From: DATGLW01 sp035293965
Lineage (GTDB): Bacteria; Actinomycetota; Acidimicrobiia; Acidimicrobiales; RAAP-2
NCBI GenBank assembly: GCA_035293965.1
Contig: DATGLW010000078.1
Span: 1 to 11,880, forward strand
Reading direction: 5' to 3'
Length of the DNA stretch: 11,880 nucleotides
A model generated the notes under the pieces. It ran no database searches and was not told the origin of the DNA. It saw nothing but the letters and a program-made list of their open reading frames with translations. Numbering within the stretch: the stretch's first letter is position 1; every line of letters begins with the position of its first letter. The translations under genes and the position numbers were made by a program. Shown here piece after piece: positions 5,864 to 11,880 of this stretch.

Positions 5864-6724
5864 ATGTCCGAATCGCGCCCGGGACTCGAGCCCGCCGCGC
5901 GCGCCGGGAACGCCCGTGGGGGGCCGGGCGTCGAGCACGCGGACGGAGCCGGCGAAGCCACCTACGTCAAGCTCGAGCGGCGACCCGACGGCGTCGCCGT
6001 CGTGCGGCTCGACCGGCCCAAGGTCAACGCGCTGTCCGTCGAGCTCCTCGGCCAGCTCCGGGAGACGGCGGAGGAGCTGAGAGCCGACCCGCCCGGGGCG
6101 GTGGTGGTGTGGGGCGGCGAGCACGTCTTCGCCGCCGGCGCGGACATCTCCGAGCTGCGCCAGGGCACACCAGGCCAGGTTGCCCAGTCCATCCACGCCG
6201 CGCTCGACGCGCTGTCATCGTTGCCGCGCCCTGTCGTGGCGGCGGTGAACGGCTACGCGCTCGGTGGCGGGCTCGAGGTGGCCCTCGCCTGTGACCTGCG
6301 GATCTGTGCCGAGGACGCCGCCTTGGGCCTTCCCGAGATCCTCCTCGGCATCATCCCCGGTGGCGGCGGCACCCAACGCCTCCCGCGCCTCGTCGGCCCT
6401 GCGCGGGCGAAGGAGCTCGTCTTCACCGGACGCCGCGTGAAGGCAGAGGAGGCGCTGGCCATAGGTCTGGTCGACCAGGTGGTGGCGCCCGAGTCGGTGC
6501 TCGACACGGCCCTCGAGCTCGCCGGCAGCCTGGCTCGGGGGCCCCTGGCGGCCCTTGCCGCGGCCAAGGAGGCCATCGACCGGGGGCTCGACGTGGGGCT
6601 GGACGAGGCGCTGGGCATCGAACGGCGCGCCTTCGAGGCCGTGTTCGCCACCGAGGACGCGGCGAGGGGGATCGAGTCCTTCCTCGCCCACGGCCCCGGC
6701 AAGGCGACGTTCGTGGGTCGGTGA
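5864..6724 (+). CDS. Enoyl-CoA hydratase/isomerase (crotonase) family protein
   Basis: Crotonase-fold enzymes act on acyl-CoA thioesters, typically adding water to 2-enoyl-CoA in fatty-acid beta-oxidation. The 286-aa product has a low-complexity N-terminal tail of about 30 residues before the fold starts at YVKLERRPDG. The oxyanion-hole segments are FAAGADISEL and NGYALGGGLE. Both catalytic glutamates of true hydratases are present: E138 in GGLEVAL and E158 in GLPEILLG, spaced 20 residues apart as in rat mitochondrial hydratase (E144/E164). IIPGGGGTQRLPRLVG follows. This supports hydratase activity rather than an isomerase lacking one Glu; substrate chain length cannot be read. The ATG at 5864 is supported by a leaderless -10 box. 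The stop overlaps the treS start as GTGA. Position after meaB fits acyl-CoA metabolism, although the genes downstream deal with sugars. Confidence 0.93.
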   Translation: MSESRPGLEPAARAGNARGGPGVEHADGAGEATYVKLERRPDGVAVVRLDRPKVNALSVELLGQLRETAEELRADPPGAVVVWGGEHVFAAGADISELRQGTPGQVAQSIHAALDALSSLPRPVVAAVNGYALGGGLEVALACDLRICAEDAALGLPEILLGIIPGGGGTQRLPRLVGPARAKELVFTGRRVKAEEALAIGLVDQVVAPESVLDTALELAGSLARGPLAALAAAKEAIDRGLDVGLDEALGIERRAFEAVFATEDAARGIESFLAHGPGKATFVGR

Positions 6725-8475
6725 GCCCGGCGCCTCCGCGGTTCATGCCCACGCGCCGCTTCCCGCCTCTGGACGGCTCGGCCCAGCCCTCGGAGCGGTG
6801 GTTCCAGCACGCCACGTTCTACGAGGTCTTCGTCCGCGGGTTCTACGACGCCAACAACGACGGCATCGGCGACCTCGTCGGGCTGCGTGAGAAGCTCGAC
6901 TACCTGCAGTGGCTGGGCATCGACTGCCTCTGGTTGCTGCCCGTCTACCCCTCGCCGCTCAAGGACGGCGGGTACGACGTGAGCGACTTCTTCAACGTGC
7001 ACCCGGACTGCGGCACCCTGGGCGACCTGGTGCTGCTGCTCGACGCGGCGCACGAGCGCGGCATCCGGGTGATCGCCGACCTCGTGGTGAACCACACGAG
7101 CGACCAGCATCCGTGGTTCGTCGAGTCGCGCTCGAGCCGGACGAACCCCAAGGCGGACTGGTACGTGTGGAACGACGACGACCAGAGGTGGCCCGAGGCG
7201 CGCGTCGTCTTCACCGACGTCGAGCGGTCCAACTGGACCTGGGACGACACGCGCCAGCAGTTCTACTGGCACCGCTTCTATGCCCACCAGCCCGATCTCA
7301 ACTATGACAACCCCGAGGTGGCCGACGCCATGCTCGAGGTGGTCCGGTTCTGGCTCGACGTGGGCTTCGACGGGTTCCGGCTCGACGCGGTGCCCTACCT
7401 GTTCCAGCGCGACGGCACCGCCGGGGAGCACCTCCCCGAGACCCACGCCTTCATCCGGCGCATCCGCAAGGAGGTGGACGCCGCCTATCCCGGCCGGATC
7501 CTGCTGGCCGAGGCGAACGGCTGGCCGGCCGACGTCGCCGACTACTTCGGCAACGGCGACGAGTGCCATCTCTGCTTCCACTTCCCCCTCATGCCGCGCC
7601 TGTTCATGGCCGTGCGGCGTGAGCAGCGCTTCCCGATCACCGAGATCCTGAGCCAGACGCCCGAGATACCTCCTGGGTGCCAGTGGGCCATCTTCCTGCG
7701 CAACCACGACGAGCTGACCCTCGAGCAGGTGAGCGAGGAGGAGCGCGACTACCTGTTCTCCGAGTACGCCAAGGACCCCCGCATGAAGCGCCACATGGGT
7801 ATCGGCCGCCGGCTGGCGCCCCTGGTCGACGGCAACCGGCGGATGGCGGAGCTGCTCTACGCCCTCATCCTCTCGCTGCCGGGGAGCCCCGTCATCTACT
7901 ACGGCGACGAGCTGCTCATGGGCGACAACATCTACCTCGGTGACCGCGACTCGGTGCGGACCCCGATGCAGTGGTCGCCCGACCGCAACGGCGGGTTCTC
8001 CCGCGCCGACTTCGCCCAGCTGTACCTCCCGCCTCTCATGGACCCCGTGTACGGCTACGAGGCGGTGAACGTCGAAGCTCAGGTCCGCAACCCGGGCTCG
8101 TTCCTGCACTGGCTCCGCCAGATGCTCGTCGAGCGCCGCTCCCTCCCGGTGCTCGGAGTCGGCACGATGGAGACCCTCTCGTGCCCCAACCCCTCGGTCC
8201 TGGGCTTCGTCCGTGCCGGGGAGGTCCCCGGCCCCGACGCGGAGACCGACCTGCGGCACCAGGCCGTGCTGTGCGTGCACAACCTCAGCCGCTTCGCCCA
8301 GCCGGCAGAGCTGCAGCTCGCCAGGTGGGCCGGGTGCACGCCGGTCGAGGTGCTCGGGCGGGTCCCCTTCCCGGTCATTGGCGAGGAGCCCTACACCCTC
8401 ACCCTCGCCCCCTACGGCTACCTGTGGTTCGAGCTCGTCGTGCAGGCGCCCGCCGCCGGGGAGGCCGCCTCGTGA
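6721..8475 (+). CDS. treS: Trehalose synthase (maltose alpha-D-glucosyltransferase, GH13)
   Basis: TreS interconverts maltose and trehalose in one intramolecular step. In actinomycetes it mainly feeds maltose to maltokinase for the GlgE glucan pathway. The 584-aa product is a full GH13 enzyme. FYEVFVRGFYDANNDGIGD starts the barrel and DLVVNHTSDQHPWF is conserved region I. The nucleophile Asp222 lies in GFRLDAVPYL, the acid/base Glu264 in LLAEAN and the third catalytic Asp330 in FLRNHDEL. GDNIYLGDRDSVRTPMQW is strongly typical of TreS. A C-terminal beta domain ends near YGYLWFEL. The GTG start at 6721 overlaps the preceding stop by 4 bases; an ATG at 6745 would drop eight poorly conserved residues. 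No strong ribosome binding site precedes either, so coupling is likely. The maltokinase-like gene overlaps its stop, the usual treS-mak arrangement. Confidence 0.96.
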   Translation: MSPAPPRFMPTRRFPPLDGSAQPSERWFQHATFYEVFVRGFYDANNDGIGDLVGLREKLDYLQWLGIDCLWLLPVYPSPLKDGGYDVSDFFNVHPDCGTLGDLVLLLDAAHERGIRVIADLVVNHTSDQHPWFVESRSSRTNPKADWYVWNDDDQRWPEARVVFTDVERSNWTWDDTRQQFYWHRFYAHQPDLNYDNPEVADAMLEVVRFWLDVGFDGFRLDAVPYLFQRDGTAGEHLPETHAFIRRIRKEVDAAYPGRILLAEANGWPADVADYFGNGDECHLCFHFPLMPRLFMAVRREQRFPITEILSQTPEIPPGCQWAIFLRNHDELTLEQVSEEERDYLFSEYAKDPRMKRHMGIGRRLAPLVDGNRRMAELLYALILSLPGSPVIYYGDELLMGDNIYLGDRDSVRTPMQWSPDRNGGFSRADFAQLYLPPLMDPVYGYEAVNVEAQVRNPGSFLHWLRQMLVERRSLPVLGVGTMETLSCPNPSVLGFVRAGEVPGPDAETDLRHQAVLCVHNLSRFAQPAELQLARWAGCTPVEVLGRVPFPVIGEEPYTLTLAPYGYLWFELVVQAPAAGEAAS

Positions 8476-9737
8476 GCGAGCGGTTCGAGCTGACCCGCGA
8501 GCGGGCGCGCGCCCTCGCTCGCCTCGTCGGCGCCCTGGTGGCCCAGCGCGGCGCGCGGCGGCCCGGCGCCGAGCAGGTGGCGATCCGCGAGGTCGAGGTG
8601 CTGGTGAGCGGCCGGCCAGCCGTCCTCGACGTCCTCGCGCAGGTCGGCGGCCAGGACCTCCACGCGGTGCTCGGGGTGCGCCGGCCCGGGGTCGAGCAGC
8701 ATTTCCTTCGCCCGAGGGAGGAGGGGGTCCTCGGCTTGCTCGACGACGGCCTGGGGACGGGGGTCGTCGTGGACGCACTGGGGGATGCCGACATGGTGCA
8801 GCTCCTCTTGGGTGCCGTGACAGGGGACCCGCCGCGCGACGAGGCGGTGGTCCCCCTTGGCGACGACGACGAGCGCGTGACCGTGGCCGTGGGCGACCGC
8901 TGCACCCTGACCGTGTTCTCCGTGGTCCACGACGGTCCGCACCCGGGGGTGGAGCTGCTCGTCGGGCTCGACGAGGCAGGGTTCAACCACCTGGCCGCAC
9001 CTCTCGCCCGGTGGCGCCGGGGCGGCCGGGATCTCGGAGTTGTCCAGGAGCTCCTGGTCGGGGCCGCAGACGGGCGTGCCGTGGCGCTGACTTCGCTGCG
9101 TGATCTCTACGCCTCGGGGGGACGCCCAGAGGACGCCGGCGGCGACTTCGGCCCGGAGGCCGACGCGCTCGGCACCATGACCGCCCGCATGCACCTCGCA
9201 CTCGAGCAGGCGTTCGGCACCGAGCCCTGCGACGTGGCGGCGTGGGCCGAGCAGGTCGAGGTGTCGGCGAGGGAGCGCCAACCCCAGCTCCTCGATGACG
9301 GCGACGCGGCCATGGCGCTGCGCAGGGTCAAGGCCACCGTGCCCAGGCTGCCGGCGATCCGGACCCATGGCGACTTCAACCTGGGCCGGACATCCCGGAC
9401 CGACCACGGGTGGATCGTGGCGGACACGATGCCCGGGGGGCGACCCCCCGGCGCCATCGCGGCCAGGCCGCGGTTGCCCCTCGCCGACGTGGCCGACATG
9501 CTGTGGTCGCTGCACCAGGTCGCGGTGTCGGCCGCCGCCGAGCGGGACCCGACGGGCCAGGGTGGGCTGGCGTCGTTGGCGCAGGCCTGGGAGGCGCACA
9601 ACGGTGCCGCGCTCGTGGACGGGTACCTGACGACCCAGCACATCGACCGGCTGGTCCCCGCCGATCGGGGCTTGGTCGACGCGTTGCTCGGCGTCCTGGC
9701 CATCGAGCAGGCGTTGGCCCACCTCTCGGGGGATTGA
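8472..9737 (+). CDS. Maltokinase-like (Mak/Pep2 family) protein, probably degenerate as a kinase
   Basis: Maltokinase phosphorylates maltose from TreS to maltose 1-phosphate for GlgE. This 421-aa product takes the maltokinase place after treS and keeps the family outline. VAVGDRCTLTVFSVVHDGPHPGVELLVGL mirrors the ATP-binding strands, HGDFNLG (299-305) the catalytic loop, and PLADVADMLWSLH the segment after the metal-binding loop. Key residues look changed. The usual Lys of LKLFR is T147 and the Arg is S150. HGDLHLGQ is HGDFNLGR, and DFEGEP appears as DTMPGG (318-323), keeping only the Asp. The N-terminal Trp/Phe-Gly-Lys motif is also not seen. Asp301 and Asp318 remain. It may be a weak or repurposed kinase, or a non-catalytic partner of TreS. 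The GTG start overlaps the treS stop as GTGA, with GGGGAGG at 8458-8464 as ribosome binding site. Family assignment rests on remembered motifs. Confidence 0.75.
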   Translation: MSERFELTRERARALARLVGALVAQRGARRPGAEQVAIREVEVLVSGRPAVLDVLAQVGGQDLHAVLGVRRPGVEQHFLRPREEGVLGLLDDGLGTGVVVDALGDADMVQLLLGAVTGDPPRDEAVVPLGDDDERVTVAVGDRCTLTVFSVVHDGPHPGVELLVGLDEAGFNHLAAPLARWRRGGRDLGVVQELLVGAADGRAVALTSLRDLYASGGRPEDAGGDFGPEADALGTMTARMHLALEQAFGTEPCDVAAWAEQVEVSARERQPQLLDDGDAAMALRRVKATVPRLPAIRTHGDFNLGRTSRTDHGWIVADTMPGGRPPGAIAARPRLPLADVADMLWSLHQVAVSAAAERDPTGQGGLASLAQAWEAHNGAALVDGYLTTQHIDRLVPADRGLVDALLGVLAIEQALAHLSGD

Positions 9738-9752
9738 GGCGGTCTGAGCCGC

Positions 9753-9760
9753 GAGGAGGA
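9753..9760 (+). promoter_or_regulatory. Strong ribosome binding site deciding the pfkA start
   Basis: GAGGAGGA lies 6 nt before the ATG at 9767 in the 29-bp gap after the maltokinase-like gene. The frame is open far upstream, so this site and the family N-terminus (MRIGVLTGGGDCPG) fix the start. A GTG at 9761 touches the site and is less likely. Confidence 0.8.
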
Positions 9761-9766
9761 GTGGCG

Positions 9767-10816
9767 ATGCGCATTGGGGTGCTGACCGGAGGTGGCGATT
9801 GCCCGGGCCTGAACGCGGTCATCCGGGCGGTGGTCGTGACCGGCGAACGGCGCCACGGCGACGAGGTGCTCGGCTTCCTCGACGGATGGCGCGGGGTGGT
9901 CGAGGGCCGAACCATGGGCCTCCGGGGCGAGAAGTGCCGTGACCTGCTGACGGCGGGGGGGACCATACTCGGCACCTCGCGGACCAACCCCTTCGCCCTG
10001 GACGGCGGCCCGCACCGGGTTGCCGGCACCCTTTCGGAGCTGGGTATCGACGCGCTCGTCGTCATCGGGGGCGACGACACGCTCGGGGTGGCCGAGCGGC
10101 TCGGCGAGCTCGGTGTCCGTGCCGTCGGCGTCCCCAAGACGATCGACAACGACCTGTCCGGCACCGAGGTGACCTTCGGGTTCCACACGGCAGTGGAGAT
10201 CGCCACCGAGGCGATCGACCGCCTGCACACCACGGCCGAGTCGCACCACCGGATCATCGTGTGCGAGGTGATGGGCCGGCACGTGGGGTGGATCGCCACC
10301 CACGCGGGCATTGCCGGCGGGGCAGCCGAGATCCTCGTGCCCGAGGTGCCCTTCGACCTCACTGCGGTGTGTGGCCGCCTGGTCCAGCGGCACGAACGGG
10401 GCCAGTACTCCTCGATCGTGGTGGTGGCCGAGGGCGCCCTCCCAGCCGCCGGGCCCGATCTCGACGCGGCGCGCGCTGCCACCGCCTCGGCGTCGGTCGA
10501 TCAGTTCGGCCACGCGCGGCTGGGCGGTATCGGCGCCTGGCTCGCCCAGGAGATCGAGGCCCGTACCGGGTTCGAGTCACGGGTCACCATCCTCGGCCAC
10601 GTCCAGCGCGGTGGCACCCCGTCGGCGTTCGACCGGGTCCTCGCCACGCGCTTCGGGGTCGAGGCGGTGGCCGCCGTCCACGACGGTGCCTTCGGCACCA
10701 TGGTGGCCCTGCAGGCGGGCAGGATCGTCCGGGTGCCGCTGTCGGCGGCCGTGGGCAAGCCCAAGGCGCTCGACCTGCAGCTGCTCGACGACGTGGCCGG
10801 CGCTTTCCTGGGCTGA
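9767..10816 (+). CDS. pfkA: 6-phosphofructokinase, PPi-dependent type
   Basis: This enzyme phosphorylates fructose 6-phosphate at C1 to fructose 1,6-bisphosphate in glycolysis. The 349-aa product has the PfkA fold motifs: LTGGGDCPGLNAVIR at the N-terminus, GTSRTNPF, VVIGGDDTLGVA (D103, D104), VPKTIDNDLSGT with the catalytic Asp127, VMGRHVGWIA and LGHVQRGGTPSAFDR. The two residues that set the phosphoryl donor are Asp104 and Lys124; ATP-using enzymes such as E. coli PfkA have Gly at both. Asp/Glu104 with Lys124 marks the pyrophosphate-using class known from Amycolatopsis and other actinomycetes. The reaction should then be reversible and lack classical allosteric control. The start has a strong GAGGAGGA site. 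Its stop is 5 bp from that of galT on the other strand. It follows the TreS/Mak-like pair and may share their transcript. Confidence 0.95.
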   Translation: MRIGVLTGGGDCPGLNAVIRAVVVTGERRHGDEVLGFLDGWRGVVEGRTMGLRGEKCRDLLTAGGTILGTSRTNPFALDGGPHRVAGTLSELGIDALVVIGGDDTLGVAERLGELGVRAVGVPKTIDNDLSGTEVTFGFHTAVEIATEAIDRLHTTAESHHRIIVCEVMGRHVGWIATHAGIAGGAAEILVPEVPFDLTAVCGRLVQRHERGQYSSIVVVAEGALPAAGPDLDAARAATASASVDQFGHARLGGIGAWLAQEIEARTGFESRVTILGHVQRGGTPSAFDRVLATRFGVEAVAAVHDGAFGTMVALQAGRIVRVPLSAAVGKPKALDLQLLDDVAGAFLG

Positions 10817-10821
10817 TCGCT

Positions 10822-11859
10822 TCAGGAGCCGCGGATCGTTCCCGTCGCCACCTCTCGGGGTCCCCGCAGCGCGTCCGCGTGGGGGAGGGGGGCCTCCCGG
10901 AGCTGCTGGGCGGCGAGCTCGGGCGCCACGACGTTGATGGCGACGCCGGTGCCCATCTCGAAGCCGGCCACGGTGGTCGCCTTGGGCCAGACGTGCACGT
11001 GCCAGTGATAGGGCTCGTTGATGCGGTAGGGGGCTGAGTGGAAGACGATGTTGTAGGCCACGTCGCCGATCACCTCCGCCAAGCGCCCCAGCGTCTCCTT
11101 GAGGGCCCGGCCCACCGACACCAGGTCGGCGGTGGGGGACCGGTAGAGGTGGGCGTGATGGCGCCTCGGGATCACGAGCATCTCGTAGGGGACGGCGCTC
11201 CAGAACGGGCAGACCACGATGGCCCGGTCGTCGGCGTAGATGAGGCGGTGCCCGGCACCCTCCTCGGCCTCGACGGTGGTGCACAGCAGGCAGCTGCCGG
11301 CGAAGCGCGCGAAGCGGGCGTGCTCCTCGGCCAGCTCCCGGGGGACGAAGGACATGCCGAGGAGCTGCCCGTGGGGGTGCTCGATGGAGGCGCCCGCCTC
11401 CCGGCCGGAGTTGACGATGGCCTGGCTGTAACGGAGGTTCGGCCGCTGGGCGTGCTCCTCGAGCCGGTCCCGCAGGGCTGCCATCACCAGCCTGGTCTGC
11501 TCGTCGGAGATCATCGCCCACGTGGCGTCGTGGTCGGGGGACAGCACGAGCACCTCGTGGATCCCTCCGGCGCTCGCCTGGGTGAACACCGGCCCCCGGT
11601 TGGCCACCACGAAAGGTTCGTCGCCCTCGAAGGCCGGGTACAGGTTCGGGACGACCCGCACGAGCCAGGCGCCGGTGGGGCCATAGGTCTCGAGCGCGGG
11701 CGGTGTGGCCTCCTCGTTGCCCGGGCAGAACGGGCAGGGCCGCGAGGTGTCCTGCTGTACCGGTTCGTGGCGGACCACGAACGCGGAGGGTCGGTCGAAC
11801 CTGCCGGGACTCACGACGACCCATCGACCCGACAGGGGGTCGAGGCGAAGCTGGTTCAT
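10822..11859 (-). CDS. galT: Galactose-1-phosphate uridylyltransferase
   Basis: GalT swaps UMP between UDP-glucose and galactose 1-phosphate in the Leloir pathway, via a uridylyl-histidine intermediate. The 345-aa product has normal length. The N-terminus reads LRLDPLSGRWVVVSPGR. The zinc-site Cys pair is CPFC (42 and 45), with His110 in LSPDH and His161 as further ligands. The catalytic EHPHGQ carries nucleophile His163 and Gln165. A second CxxC is at 190-193, and HWHVHVWP (285-292) is the second His cluster. All residues expected for activity are visible. Some relatives in this superfamily act on other nucleotide sugars, so the exact sugar is not certain. The ATG at 11859 fits the family start; only a loose G-rich stretch precedes it. 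No galK or galE is in the window. It converges on pfkA with a 5-bp gap and no room for a terminator. Confidence 0.93.
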   Translation of the reverse strand: MNQLRLDPLSGRWVVVSPGRFDRPSAFVVRHEPVQQDTSRPCPFCPGNEEATPPALETYGPTGAWLVRVVPNLYPAFEGDEPFVVANRGPVFTQASAGGIHEVLVLSPDHDATWAMISDEQTRLVMAALRDRLEEHAQRPNLRYSQAIVNSGREAGASIEHPHGQLLGMSFVPRELAEEHARFARFAGSCLLCTTVEAEEGAGHRLIYADDRAIVVCPFWSAVPYEMLVIPRRHHAHLYRSPTADLVSVGRALKETLGRLAEVIGDVAYNIVFHSAPYRINEPYHWHVHVWPKATTVAGFEMGTGVAINVVAPELAAQQLREAPLPHADALRGPREVATGTIRGS

Positions 11860-11880
11860 CGGTGGTGCCCACCCCCGGCG

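Noticed and set aside
5864..5950. N-terminal tail of the enoyl-CoA hydratase as a signal or targeting peptide
   Set aside because: It is hydrophilic, Gly/Ala/Arg-rich and has no hydrophobic core. It looks like a disordered extension.
4541..6196. 551-codon minus-strand frame opposite murA end, meaB and the hydratase start
   Set aside because: It has low-complexity composition and no motif, and it lies opposite the well-supported meaB. Treated as a shadow.
6253..8778. 841-codon open frame on the minus strand opposite the hydratase gene, treS and the Mak-like gene
   Set aside because: Its translation is Arg/Pro/His-rich with no recognisable domain, and it mirrors codons of three real genes. 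It is a GC-bias shadow.

Overview
The window is about 11.9 kb of GC-rich DNA, roughly 70% G+C by eye. It carries ten protein-coding genes and almost no spare sequence. The proteins point to Actinomycetota: GlpX is very close in wording to the mycobacterial form, MurA carries the aspartate form of its active site, and TreS is coupled to a maltokinase-family gene. The phosphofructokinase has the PPi-type residues known from actinomycetes. A deep-branching high-GC group such as Acidimicrobiia is my best guess, but no rRNA or other marker here fixes the class.

Left part (1-2405): the end of an ATP synthase operon, with atpD and atpC overlapping by one base. AtpC is unusually long because of two low-complexity inserts. 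After atpC comes a 369-bp gene-free stretch, the only real non-coding region in the window. It holds a 9-bp tandem repeat, a 19-bp-arm inverted repeat and a 69-bp direct repeat.

Middle part (2406-5863): glpX (class II fructose-1,6-bisphosphatase) lies on the minus strand and diverges from murA across 63 bp. MurA has Asp in place of the catalytic Cys, the known fosfomycin-insensitive form. A MeaB/ArgK-type GTPase gene overlaps the murA stop as GTGA. The 135 bp after it contain a duplicated copy of the gene's own tail, a 14-bp tandem repeat and a probable leaderless promoter.

Right part (5864-11880): an enoyl-CoA hydratase gene, treS and a maltokinase-like gene are chained by GTGA overlaps. 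A well-positioned ribosome binding site and a phosphofructokinase gene follow. The phosphofructokinase has Asp104 and Lys124, which indicates use of pyrophosphate rather than ATP. galT converges on it from the minus strand with only 5 bp between the stops. TreS (trehalose/maltose), the Mak-like protein, PfkA, GlpX and GalT together make a cluster around hexose-phosphate, trehalose and glycogen metabolism.

I see no CRISPR array, insertion sequence, phage gene, tRNA or rRNA. I do not claim a wholly new system. The observations most worth following are the Mak-like protein that has lost most kinase signature residues yet stays coupled to treS, the PPi-type PfkA, the natural MurA Asp variant, the expanded AtpC and the repeat structure after atpC.
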